A stretch of DNA of 64,000 bases from Coffea arabica. Lineage: Eukaryota; Streptophyta; Magnoliopsida; Gentianales; Rubiaceae. The position numbers and the translations under genes are program-made. A model generated the notes under the pieces. It made no database searches, was not told the DNA's origin, and saw nothing but the letters and a program-made list of their open reading frames with translations. The stretch covers positions 12,422,466 through 12,486,465 of the forward strand of contig NC_092322.1 in the NCBI RefSeq assembly GCF_036785885.1. Direction: 5' to 3'. Of the stretch, positions 10,740 through 21,314 are shown in pieces; the stretch's first letter is position 1; every line of letters starts with the position of its first letter.

Positions 10740-13324
10740 TCAAAAACCCGCAGGAAAACCACCCTTTCTTGGATCACTCACTGCCACAAGCTCATTAGAC
10801 TCCAGATCTTGAACCACAAATTGGCAAATTGTCCCACCTGCAACACTTTTTAGTACATGGCCTCTTTTCTTCAGGAAACTCCTTGTTTCCTCAGGAACTT
10901 CAAAGTGATCTCCGGTCACTACTTTCCAGTCTTCATAATTCACCACATTAGGGATCAGCTGCATTTGCATGAGCATTCAGTGTATGAGTAAAAATAAGCA
11001 ACTACATTTGTAATAGACTGAGTCTCAAATTATAAGCATCTGAAGATGTATGAGAGATATCTTATTGTTTAATCATCAAGAATTTAATGAGTTTTGTTGC
11101 TGTTCAGCAAGAAGTCAAGCAAATTTGAAACAATTTCGAACATAAGCAAAAAAAATGTACTTAGGAAAAGAAGGGCTGAATGCAGAATTTTGCAACCGAA
11201 TAATGAGTAATCACCTCATGATAAAACCTTGGAGCCATGACAGAAGCCAGAGGATCCATCCCATTAACAAAATAGTTCAAGAATACCTCTGCTGTTCCTG
11301 CAATTATCTTGGATCCTCCACTTGCACCTACAACAGCCTTCAACTTTCCTCCCTGTTTTTCGCATCATTCATGATAAAGGGCTCTAGTTTAGGTCCAATC
11401 ATGTTGAGTCTTGGGAAGGGACGAGACAAGCCTTGGCATTGTAGTTTTTAAGTTGATCAAATGGAAAGGACTTGGTCGAATTACCTGGAGAACAATTGTA
11501 GGTGACATGGATGACAGAGGTCTTTTGCCTGGATGAACAAAGTTGGCCGGCGCTGGTGGAGGCTCATCTGTAGAAGCATTATCAGGCATGGAGAAGTCAT
11601 CCATTTCATTGTTGAGGACTATGCCAGTAGATGGTGAAAGAAATTTAGCACCAAAGTATCCATTTATGGTATTAGTCATTGACACAGCATTTCTGTCAGT
11701 GTCCACAATTGACACATGGCTAGTTCCATGGTCATGGATTTGATTCCACCTAGTTGGGAGCAAGGATTCAGCAAGAGCAAAATTATGAGAATACAACTGT
11801 AAGCAACTTGCTAAAATGTAACAGTAACAGGTTGAAAAGGTTGATGATGATCATACTAACACATGCTTGAAAATCCAGACAGATCTTTAGTTGATAGAAT
11901 CAAATTATGTGGGTAATTAATAAAGTTCTCCTAGATGGTTAAAACAGTGAGAGAGTGCAGGATCTGAAATTGTACAATTGGAGACTAGCTGCTTAATTAC
12001 CTGCCACCATAATGAGGAGGGCTAAAGGTCATATTGTCATTGATGGTCTTCTGCAACTCTTGTGCAAATTCAATTGAGAGCATATCATTTAAGACATCTT
12101 TAATGTTAACGAAATCTGGATCTCCAAGGTTCATTCTCAAAGCAAATGCATGTTTTAAAGCCTCAATCGTTCTGTGTGCCAAGAGGGGATTAGAGCTATT
12201 CACAGAACTTCCATATTGTGCTAGAATATTTAGTGTCTGACATCAAAATTTAACAGATTCAATGTCCAATGCAAATTTCAGAAGCATTATATTGAAAATG
12301 AAGCAAAAAAGTAAAGGTGATTTACTTACAAGAACCATTGCAGCACCTCCAGATGAAGGAGGAGGCATTCCGAGTATTTCAACCCCCAGGATATTGGTAG
12401 AGATTGGTTCTCTGATCTTAACTTGGTAACGCTGCATGTCGTCCAGGCTGAGTATTCCTCCAGCGTCCTGGACATCTTTAACCAAGTTATATGCAATTGT
12501 CCCATTGTAGAAAGATTTCAATTCATCCTTTGAAACTTTGATCAGTGTGTCTGCTAGTTTTCGGTTGTAACATCTATCCCCTGGCTGCAAGAGGCTGCCA
12601 TTCCATGTAAAAATCTCTCGAAGTCCTTTATCTGCCAGAATTTCTGATTCTGTTGCAACCATTTGCACGTGGAGATATGGTGAAATCCTGAATCCATGGT
12701 AAGCAAAATATGCTGCTGGCCTGACAAGCCTACTCCAAGGAAGCCTTCCATAATGCTTCCAAGCCTCGTGGAGACCTACCAATTCCCCTGGAACTGCTAC
12801 AGAAAGCGCACCAGCAGCTTTAATCGTTTCATTTCCCGAGTACATATTCTGTACAAAAAGCAAAAGAAATGGGCTTAAGATCAGATAATTCTATCTTCTG
12901 GCTAGCTAAAGTTTTCAAATAGGAATAAATCATCAGGTCGATACATTGGAATTTTATGTACCTGGGAAGCTCTTTTTGGAGCGGTTTCTCTCATATCAAA
13001 AGCTTGAGATTTCCCATCAGCTGATCGAACAATCAGAAATCCACCTCCACCAATGCCACTAGAGGCCGGGCTAACAACACCCAAGCAAAGGGCAGCAGCA
13101 ACTGCTGCATCAACAGCATGACCTTCTTCGCGAAGAACATCTCTTCCAACTTTGGAACATCGACCATCATCCGTGGCAACAACACCACGTTTTCCTCTTA
13201 TATGTTCCTTTCTCTTGGTTGTTGATGCCGTCTCGAGGCTTGAGCTCCAACTCAAAGGAGTCAGCAGCAAAAGCAACAGGACTACAGATGCCAGCCATGG
13301 TGTGCATCTAGCTGAAAAATTCAT
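10740..13324 (-). CDS. GGT1: Gamma-glutamyltranspeptidase, apoplastic GGT1/GGT2 type
   Basis: Six exons: 12962-13324, 12330-12848, 12001-12236, 11485-11749, 11215-11352 and 10740-10958. They sum to 1740 nt, or 579 residues, the usual length for plant GGTs. The product is an N-terminal nucleophile hydrolase that removes the gamma-glutamyl group from glutathione and its conjugates in the cell wall space. It starts with a hydrophobic signal peptide (ASVVLLLLLLTPLSW). Conserved blocks include DGRCSKVGRDVL, SSGIGGGGF, the MPPPSSGG loop and DHGTSH, whose Thr (about residue 382) is the nucleophile and autocleavage site starting the small subunit. RPLSSMSPTIVL and the C-terminal DPRKGGFPAGF also match the family. 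All introns are GT-AG with preserved frame. In Arabidopsis GGT1 (At4g39640) lies beside AGT2, as here, which supports orthology to the GGT1/GGT2 pair. Confidence 0.93.
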
Positions 13325-13847
13325 GAGGGAGATGATCTCGCAAAAACTTCAAATGATGATCAAAATGCACATTTTTGGCCTAGCCATATCTCTCTAGTGC
13401 AAGTCAACTTCAGAGGAAAAATGCTGATAAGGTATCTTAACTGTAAACCATTAACTCTACTTTGTTACATCCTTCCACTGGATTACAGGGAAATTTCCAG
13501 GAGCCATGTGTTTTCATGTGATCAGCCAAACAGAACTTGTGGAAAAGGAAGAATAATACACAAATTTGATGTGGCTTGGCTAAAAGTTGAGGCTGAGGAC
13601 AGATTGCGTGATCCTAGAAAGTGGGAAGAGTTTATGACAACCTCAGTTGACCGTCTCTGTACCTCAACATGACTCTTTATGAATTGAACATTTGTGAAAT
13701 TACCAATATAACCTAGTACGGAATAGAAGACGCGTCAATATGACCCAAGTGTGATATGGCAAAAGATAATTACCCTTTTCGTCCTTGACCTTTGTCTCTT
13801 GTTCTGATTTGGTCCTTGATATCTTTTATTTCACATCTAATACCTTG
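13325..13847. other. GGT promoter region
   Basis: No gene is seen. This stretch is directly upstream of the GGT start codon. An apparent open frame at 13397-13672 has no recognisable domain and is treated as chance. Confidence 0.5.
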
Positions 13848-14265
13848 GGCACCGTTTGGATTGAAGGAAAGTAAAGGAAAGGAAATGAGAGCATTCCAGT
13901 GGAAAAGAACAGAAAGGAGAGTAGAAGAAATCGGAGTTCATTTATCTTGCTTGGCTTACGGAAGGAAAGGAAAAGAAACTATCATGCGTTGTTTACATTT
14001 TTATCTATAATTTAAAAATTCAATTTATGAATGCATAATATATTTTTTTAGCAAATTTTAAAATTTTGATTAATCTTAATGTCCTTTCCCTCAACTTCCA
14101 CTTACTTTTGGATGGAAAGCAAACTAACAAAAAATAACTAAATCTTATCCCTCCGTTTCCCTCCCAATCATTTCAATTCTTTTCTCAAAAACCAATCCAA
14201 ACACCAAAAACCTTATCTTTCCCTTTCCTTTCCTTTCCTCCCATTCCCTCAAAACAAACAGTGCC
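13848..14265. mobile_element. TIR-bearing MITE-like element
   Basis: The left end starts GGCACCGTTTGGATTGAAGG and the right end closes with CAAACAGTGCC, so the termini are inverted copies of GGCAC(C/T)GTTTG. The arms are rich in GGAAAGG and CCTTTCC and would fold back. Length is about 418 bp with no coding capacity. I found no clean target-site duplication, so the superfamily is open. Confidence 0.55.
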
Positions 14266-14280
14266 TTAACGTATTGCAAA

Positions 14281-14302
14281 TCTTCTTCTTCTTCTTCTTC
14301 TT
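14281..14302. repeat. (TCT)n microsatellite
   Basis: Seven uninterrupted TCT units lie just right of the MITE-like element. Confidence 0.9.
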
Positions 14303-14879
14303 TTGTGTTACTTACAATTTTGTAAAATGCTTATATTACTACTTTTGGCACGTGTGCCTAATCCTGCCAATTGTTGCACACAAATGAGGTGCAAAAGAAT
14401 TTGAGGGAAATGAATGATTAATGAAGATATAATAGTTATAGAAGCAAAAGTTATAGTCCCATAAGAATGTGGTTTCCCTCATTGGACAGCACATCCCAAT
14501 TTTGGAAAAAAAAGATAGAATAGATAGTGCATTTTTACTGTGTCAAATATCGACTGATCGTGTCAAGTGTGGAATCCTAAAATATGGTATATACAAATAT
14601 TTAAAAAAAAAAAAAAAAAGCACCCAATACGAGAATATTTCAAAGCACTTTACTCACATGTTATGACCATTTTGCAAAACTGCAAAAGATAACATGCAAA
14701 ACCTCTCTTGATGAGCAAAGTGGAAGAGACTTGCTTGATGGTGCAATTCTAACTTATGATGCTCAATTGTACATATATAGAAGCAAGAAACTTGGGCATT
14801 TGGTAGAATTGATGCGACAATTGGAAAAATAAAATCTCCAAATTGCATTATAATAAAAAAAAAATTGCTGTTAGGTACC
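14303..14879. other. AT-rich intergenic stretch
   Basis: No gene is seen. It includes an A17 tract near 14600 and ends with the left copy of the GTACC target-site duplication (14875-14879) of the LTR element that follows. Confidence 0.5.
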
Positions 14880-15930
14880 TATAATTCCCGATGCAACCAA
14901 ATACAACCAAAATACTCAACCAGACAAGTAGTCAAGTAAACACAATGACAAAGAATATAAGTAATTTTAAAGTACAAAAATAGAGTAACAATAAAGTAAA
15001 AGAAATTCAAACCAATGAAACTCCCAAGCTTCTTCCAAACTTGGAGTTGAATCCACCAAATAGTTTCTTCAAGTGATGGTAGTGCTAACCAACTTGTACA
15101 AGTGAAGGCTCACTCCTTCCTCACCCCAAACATATTTTGGTTGAGCAAAGGAATTTTACTACTCTCCAAGTAAACCCTCAACTAGCTACAATTGAAAGCT
15201 TACTCTTTCAATTAAGAACTACTTTATACAAGTGAGGCAACCTTTATCAAGATTTTACCACTCCAAGTGATAGGTTCACCTTCACCAAGATTTTACTCCT
15301 CCTAGAGAGTAACCTTCACTTGAGCAACCTCACAACCCAACTTTCCCAACCCCTTATACAGCCAACAAAGAATATTTCTACTCAAAAATCTCACTTGTAA
15401 GCTTGTATTTAGTGTTGGCCAAAAGTCCGTGTCTTCTTGTGCTTTGGGGTATTTATAGAAGGTGAGAAATGACTCCAAAAGGCTCTCCAACGGTCAAATA
15501 TTAAATGCTGTCGAAACTAGTCGTTGGCCTGTCGGACGTCCGAACCATTTGCTCTGCGTCCGAACCATGCGTCCGAACCACCTATCGGACGTCCGAACCA
15601 TTTGTTCTGCGTCCAAACCCTGCGTCCGATAGAAATCAGAATGTTCAACGTTCATTCTTTTTGTGTCGGACGGCCGAAGCAATGAATGAGTGTGCGATCC
15701 AAGCGTCCGACGAGTATCGTCGTCAGTCGGACGATCGATCCTCTATCGAGCGTCCGATCCTCTACGTCCGAACCTTCATATTTCTTAACTTCTCTTTGAT
15801 TCAAATCTTTTCGATTCTCTTTTGGATCAATAACCTGTTCTAACAAATTTCTCACATAAAAACATTAGTCCAAATCTACATTTTGGTTTGTTAATCATCA
15901 AAACCAAGGACTGATCAACCAAGGTCAACA
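14880..15930 (-). repeat. 3' LTR of the TR-GAG element
   Basis: About 1051 bp, direct repeat of 17714-18752. In minus orientation it starts TGTTGACCTTGG. It carries a TATAAATA box near 15449-15456 and an upstream cluster of GTCCGA words. Confidence 0.9.
15523..15775. promoter_or_regulatory. GTCCGA-word cluster with 12-bp palindromes in LTR U3
   Basis: About a dozen copies of GTCCGA/TCGGAC occur in 250 bp, including two perfect palindromes TCGGACGTCCGA with an ACGT core. The cluster sits upstream (minus sense) of the LTR TATA box and has a counterpart at about 18365-18597 in the other LTR. The position suggests an enhancer with bZIP-like ACGT sites; that function is inference. Confidence 0.5.
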
Positions 15931-16220
15931 ATCTCCCCCTTTTTTATGATGACAAACAAAATGAAGATTTTTTTGATCAAATAAGTTCAAATAAAACTCC
16001 CCCTTAGAAAAAGCCAACATACAAAGAAATTTCAATAAATCCTACTTCTCCTTTTGGCATCAATCAAAAAGCAAACTCCCCCTTTATTTTTCAAATCAAG
16101 ATCATATAGAAAGTCAAAACTTTCAAAATACCAATTGTAATTTTTTATAGGGTCCTTGGGAGTTAGTACAACATGATCTAGCAATCCACATGGATTTTAT
16201 ACCTTTTCTCATATTTTTCT

Positions 16221-17657
16221 TTACATAGCATCATTTTGCATATGTCCAAATTGGCAACAAAAGTGACACATGATAGAAGTATTTTGCACGTAAGTGGATT
16301 TAAGGCAACTAATTTTCTTACTTCTTATCATAGCAAACTTATTTGTGCCTTGAAAAGATTTGCTTTCTTTTGTTTGAGAAAACTTTTGTTTTTCATTTTG
16401 GAGAAACTCGTTCAAGTCATTAATTCTTTTCTTTAACAAATTTTGTTCCTCCAACATTTTTTCATAAAACTTTGTTTTCTCTTCCAACTTCCTTTTCAAA
16501 TTATTTCTGCAATCAAAAACACCTTTTTGATTTTTTAAATCATCATTTTCCATTCTCAAACATTTGTTTTCTTGAAAAAGTTTGGAGTTTTCTTCCAACA
16601 AATCATTTATTTTTGTTTTCAAATCTTTATTTTTAGCATAAGATTCTCTCAAACTTTTATGCATTTTAATCATAAGAATTTGCACCTCATTATGTTCATT
16701 ATCTTCATCACTAGAAGAGTGATAAGAATTTACCTCATTTTCTCCAAAGGCCATTAGTGCCATTTGGGCCAACTTTTCTTTTTCTCTTTTTGAATTGCAT
16801 TCATCCCATGTAATTTTGCAATCTCCTCTTGAACTTCTCTTGTTGAAAATTTTCTTGAAACTTTTGATGTGAGGAGTTATATCATTGTCCACTTTCATGT
16901 TTTCATTACCCATGAAGGATGGGTTATCCCCCACTTGAGATGCTTTAAAAGCTATGCCTCTCTTATACATTCTTGCATTATCTTCCTCTTGCACTTTGAA
17001 TTTCAGTTTTAATTCATAAGAGGTTAGGGAATTCACAAGAGATTCAATGGACATAGAATTTAAATCCTTTGCCTCTTCTATAGCATTTATTTTGTTTTCC
17101 CATTCTTTTGGCAAGGCATTCAAAATCTTTCTATTTTTCTCACCCAAAAAATATTCTTTTCCAAGCAATTTAAGATCTTGAATAATATCACAAAATCTAC
17201 TACACATCTTATCAATATTTTCAAGAGGATGCATTTTGAAAAATTCATATTGAGAAACAAGTAAAGATTTCTTTTGTTCTTTAATATCTTGGTTACCTTC
17301 ATGAAATTCACACAATTTATCCCAAATATCTTTAAGTGATTTACAACCTTTAATTCTACTAGATTCATTTACATCTAATGCATTGTACAATATATACATG
17401 GTCTTGGCATTCAAAGAAAGGTATCTCTTGTCTTTTTCATTCAATTCTTGTCTAGTCTTTAATCTACTCAAATTAGTGGTAGAGTCAACTATTCTAACTT
17501 CATAAGGACCATCTTCTACCACAAACCATAATTCAATATAAACGGATTGTAAGAAAATCATCATTCTTTGTTTCCACATGCTAAAATGAGAACCATTAAA
17601 CATAGGTGGTCTATCAATAGATTGCCTTTCTAAAAAGGAAACTTTTATGGTTGCCAT
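16221..17657 (-). CDS. Gag protein of the TR-GAG element (Copia-type)
   Basis: This is a single frame of 478 residues. The N-terminus has the Copia gag opening (RPPMFNGSHFSMWKQRMMIF), followed by a UBN2/gag-polypeptide core through about residue 230. A long Lys/Glu-rich coiled-coil-like stretch covers about 330-440. A CCHC zinc knuckle begins at the extreme C-terminus (CHFCCQFGHM), where the frame stops. The protein should package RNA; all enzymatic functions would have to be supplied in trans by a related full-length Copia element. It is read from the minus strand just downstream of the primer-binding site. Confidence 0.85.
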   Translation of the reverse strand: MATIKVSFLERQSIDRPPMFNGSHFSMWKQRMMIFLQSVYIELWFVVEDGPYEVRIVDSTTNLSRLKTRQELNEKDKRYLSLNAKTMYILYNALDVNESSRIKGCKSLKDIWDKLCEFHEGNQDIKEQKKSLLVSQYEFFKMHPLENIDKMCSRFCDIIQDLKLLGKEYFLGEKNRKILNALPKEWENKINAIEEAKDLNSMSIESLVNSLTSYELKLKFKVQEEDNARMYKRGIAFKASQVGDNPSFMGNENMKVDNDITPHIKSFKKIFNKRSSRGDCKITWDECNSKREKEKLAQMALMAFGENEVNSYHSSSDEDNEHNEVQILMIKMHKSLRESYAKNKDLKTKINDLLEENSKLFQENKCLRMENDDLKNQKGVFDCRNNLKRKLEEKTKFYEKMLEEQNLLKKRINDLNEFLQNEKQKFSQTKESKSFQGTNKFAMIRSKKISCLKSTYVQNTSIMCHFCCQFGHMQNDAM

Positions 17658-17700
17658 GATCTTTACTCTAAACGGTTAACCTTAATCTCTAGGAGACCAA

Positions 17701-17713
17701 GCTCTGATACCAA
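17701..17713 (-). other. Primer-binding site (initiator tRNA-Met)
   Basis: The minus strand reads TTGGTATCAGAGC directly after the 5' LTR, the standard plant Copia primer-binding sequence. The same sequence is used by the Copia element at 57-62 kb. Confidence 0.85.
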
Positions 17714-18752
17714 TAGTAATCCCCGATGCAACCAAATACAACCAAAATACTCAACCAGACAAGTAGTCAAGTAAATACAATGACAAAGAATATAAACAAT
17801 TTTAAAGTACAAAAATAGAGTAACAATAAAGTAAAAGAAATTCAAACCAATGAAACTCCCAAGCTTCTTCCAAACTTGGAGTTGAATCCACCAAATAGTT
17901 TCTTCAAGTGATGGTAGTGCTAACCAACTTGTACAAGTGAAGGCTCACTCCTTCCTCACCCCAAACATACTTTGGTTGAGCAAAGGAATTTTACTACTCT
18001 CCAAGTAAACCCTCAACTAGCTACAATTGAAAGCTTACTCTTTCAATTAAGAACTACTTTATACAAGTGAGGCAACCTTTATCAAGGTTTTACCACTCCA
18101 AGTGATAGGTTCACCTTCAACAAGGTTTTACTCCTCCTAGAGAGTAACCTTCACTTGAGCAACCTCACAACCCAACTTTCCCAACCCCTTATACAACCAA
18201 CAAAGAATATTTCTACTCAAAAATCTCACTTGTAAGCTTGTATTTAGTGTTGGCCAAAAGTTCGTGTCTTCTTGTGTTTTGGGGTATTTATAGAAGGTGA
18301 GAAGTGACTCCAAAAGGCTCTCCAACGATCAAATATTAAATGCTGTCGAAACTAGCCGTTGGCCTGTCGGACGTCCGAACCATTTGCTCTGTGTCCGAAC
18401 CACCTATCGGGCGTCCGAACCATTTGTTCTGCGTCCGAACCCTGCGTCCAATAGAAATCAGAATGTTCAACGTTCATTCTTTTTGTGTCGGATAGCCGAA
18501 GCAATGAATGAGCGTCCGATCCAAGCGTCCGAAGAGTATCGTCGTCAGTCGGACGACCGATCCTCTATCGAGCGTCCGATCCTCTACGTCCGAACCTTCA
18601 TATTTCTTAACTTCTCTTTGATTCAAATCTTTTCGATTCTCTTTTGGATCAATGACCTGTTCTAACAAATTTCTCACATAAAAACATTAGTCCAAATCTA
18701 TATTTTAGTTTGTTAATCATCAAAACCAATGACTGATCAACCAAGGTCAACA
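17714..18752 (-). repeat. 5' LTR of the TR-GAG element
   Basis: About 1039 bp, direct repeat of 14880-15930. It is followed on the plus-strand right by the GTACC duplication at 18753-18757. Confidence 0.9.
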
Positions 18753-20234
18753 GTACCATATTTTGTCATGTAACTAGCAGCAAAATTAAAGATGAGAATT
18801 GCCAGATAGTTTCCTATATTATCAGCAAAGAAATGCGACTTTGTTTCTTTTTGAAGACTCTTGTATTTGTCCTTTTAACATCAGGTGTTATTTTCTTTCA
18901 ATTTCATAATTCTTGGCCTGATTGCTGTCTCTTCTTGCTCAATCAAGCCATAAGAAATTCCCTTTCTGCCTTTTGGTAAGTTTAGCCATAAAAAGTTCTT
19001 ATCATGCTGTAGAAAAGAACACTAGAGGCATAATATAGCAAACGACCTTTTATACTCTTATATTTTGTGATATTATTCTACATGTGCCCCTCAAGTAACA
19101 TTTGCTCTTTTTATTTATTTATATATTTTAAGGAAAGCAACTAATAATATTTGCTATGCTTGCTTTTAAATCTATTGCTATTTTGGACAAATGGATTGTT
19201 GTTGTCCAAGATTGGTATTCTTTTAAAAATAGGTTCAGGAAAATATCTAGAAGTAGCAAATTGCAATCAGGGAATAGTTCCTCGGTGCCAAAGTCTTTCC
19301 AATGAAAGATTCTGGTCAAATCTTTTCATGTAATTTGACATCCATTCTTTTAACACCATGTTTATAAGTTCTTAGTTTTAAAATTTGCTCCTAAGAAAAA
19401 AAAAAGAAAAAGAAAAAGCTTTGTTGTGTGTAAGTTTGTGCATCACAAGTTGAATGAAAATATCAAGTGCATGAGCTAAGTCCAATGAAAAAAATGCAAA
19501 GCACAATTAATAATTGGATCAAGCAATTGGCTGAATGAGAAACTCGCCAACCTAATTGCTGAATGAGAAACTCGTCCAACCATTGAGGTTGGCGAGTGAT
19601 TAGAAAGGATTTTTAGAGTTCTCTCTGCTAGCAGGTTCAAAATTCAAATCTACGAGAAACTCACCTAAACTTCTATTTGAAGGCATACTTTTTCCTAATT
19701 TCGTCCTCAGATTTTACGGATTTGACTTCTCTCTATTTTTCGGAGTGTACATTTGGGTGTATGACACATGCCTTCATTTATTAACAAGAGTTGGAATTAG
19801 TCAAAGTTAAAATAATCATGTCCCTTTCTAATAAATAAAAACACGCATCCAGATGCATATTGTGAAAAATGGAGAGAGGATTGACCGGAGAAGAGTCAAA
19901 TCCGAAGTTTACCACCTTTAAAATTGAACAATTTAGTCCTGGAATTTTACCACCTTTGGAATTCAACAATTTGGAAACAGAGAAGTACCAAGTGTGCAAA
20001 AAGTTCACAAAATCTCTATATTGACAAAACACTTGAACTATTGTATCACTAAAATCAACTTCTATATTCTACAACTGCTGAACTAATTTGAGAAATTAAG
20101 CAAAAAAAAAAAAAAAAAAAAACGGCCTTTTTCAATAAATAATTGGAGATTCTCCTTCAATTTTGTTTTCCTACAACTATATAAGACCTTTTTGGCACCT
20201 GGCCAAACAGGTATCAGACTTTCCACATAATCAA
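18753..20234. other. Intergenic stretch between the LTR element and the F-box gene
   Basis: No gene is seen. There is a short tandem repeat at about 19526-19580 (GCTGAATGAGAAACTCG twice) with an inverted GGTTGGCGAG nearby, an imperfect doublet around 19905-19975 (TTACCACCTTT...), and an A20 tract at 20101-20120. Confidence 0.5.
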
Positions 20235-21314
20235 CTACAAAGTAATGCGCCCATATGAAGATGAAGCAGAACCAGAACCAGATCCAAGTCCAAAATCTTC
20301 GTAGATGCCTCTTCCATAGTCATACAAAACAATATCCCATCTGCAATCTGCTAAGTCTTTACTGTTGATTGTGAATCCCTTTACGTCAGAGTGCTGGAAT
20401 CCGCCGTCTGAAGAGTTTGGGACAGCAATTTTCGAAGATTTGTATGTACCTTTATCCTGATCATCCTTCACTATCCAGACCTCATCCCCAAGCGGTGGAA
20501 ACCAACAGGCTAAAGAAAGACAGCCCTGATAAACCCCAAGCCGAGCAGTAGAAAAGTCGAGAGGATTGCTTTCCGGCAACAGAATCTCCTCAAACTTTTC
20601 CTCAACATTGTTGAATTTGATCACTGAATATGGTGGTGCATCTTTACCGCAGTTAACTTTATACACAAGACAATGCAGAATCCCATTGAATGCCGCAGGA
20701 ATCTGAAAATCTTTGGTGCGGCTGACGCTCATAGGCATGTTGGTCAGGTCAACTGACCTCCACAAATTGCTCTTCGAACTATATATCTCGACTATACGGA
20801 ACATGAAAATCTTGACAACTTTATAATCATCGTTACGCTGGTCGAAGAAGAATCCCAAATCTGTGAAATGTTCAAGAGATTTGCTTTTGGGAAGTGCCCT
20901 GCGTTGATGCAATAAGGGATTCCAGAGGTATATTTTCTTGGGATTGTAGCAATTGCAAATCTTGTGAACACATAGGATTCCATTGCAGCAACCTGCAAGA
21001 ATGTAATTATCTGGAAGACAAAAGGGAGTTGTAAACAGGCTGATTTTGTTCAGTCTCTCAATCTCAAATAGGGCATAGTGACAGCTGCATGATTGTTTAT
21101 GAGATTTCTTGCAGCAAACTAGAAGAGGAAAATTTTTGTTGGTTTTGGGAGATTTTTCCATGGATATGATCGAGTGCTTATTGGAATCGAATAGACCTCT
21201 TTCCCAAAGCTTGCTGACTGCACTGAATCGGACTAGAGATTTCACAGGTAGTCTGCAAAAGATGTCGAGAATGGCACCGTTGAGAATGCTTGGGACTGAA
21301 TTTGACGTCTCCAT
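20235..21314 (-). CDS. F-box protein with F-box-associated (FBA) region
   Basis: This is an intronless frame of 359 residues, typical in length for plant F-box/FBA proteins. The F-box lies at about residues 8-45 (AILDIFCRLPVKSLVRFSAV). It is followed by FBA-type signatures: GCCNGILCVH, a LWNPLLHQRRALP motif and VEIYSSKSNLWRSVD. Such proteins are substrate receptors of SCF E3 ubiquitin ligases and bind SKP1 through the F-box. The target cannot be inferred. The C-terminus is a short Gly/Ser-rich tail (GLGSGSGSASSSYG). The family is large and fast evolving, so no orthologue is named. It lies between the TR-GAG element and the EMB2453-like gene, on the same strand as its host-gene neighbours. Confidence 0.88.
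   Translation of the reverse strand: METSNSVPSILNGAILDIFCRLPVKSLVRFSAVSKLWERGLFDSNKHSIISMEKSPKTNKNFPLLVCCKKSHKQSCSCHYALFEIERLNKISLFTTPFCLPDNYILAGCCNGILCVHKICNCYNPKKIYLWNPLLHQRRALPKSKSLEHFTDLGFFFDQRNDDYKVVKIFMFRIVEIYSSKSNLWRSVDLTNMPMSVSRTKDFQIPAAFNGILHCLVYKVNCGKDAPPYSVIKFNNVEEKFEEILLPESNPLDFSTARLGVYQGCLSLACWFPPLGDEVWIVKDDQDKGTYKSSKIAVPNSSDGGFQHSDVKGFTINSKDLADCRWDIVLYDYGRGIYEDFGLGSGSGSASSSYGRITL

Larger units (their letters stand above)
14880..18752 (-). mobile_element. Gag-only LTR retrotransposon (TR-GAG type), 3.87 kb
   Basis: The element is flanked by the 5-bp duplication GTACC (14875-14879 and 18753-18757). It consists of LTRs of about 1.05 and 1.04 kb around a 1.8 kb internal region. In minus-strand orientation the right LTR is followed by a primer-binding site complementary to initiator tRNA-Met (17701-17713). 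A purine tract (AAAAAAGGGGGAGA) precedes the left LTR, which begins TGTTGACC. The only coding region is a Copia-type gag; protease, integrase, reverse transcriptase and RNase H are absent. Size and content match the non-autonomous TR-GAG elements described in plants. The LTRs differ by a few per cent by eye, so the insertion is fairly young. The single gag frame looks whole. Confidence 0.88.

Noticed and set aside
15505-15843. Open frame of 112 residues repeated at 18297-18665
   Set aside because: Both lie inside the LTRs of the TR-GAG element and merely translate the GTCCGA word cluster; no protein family is recognisable.
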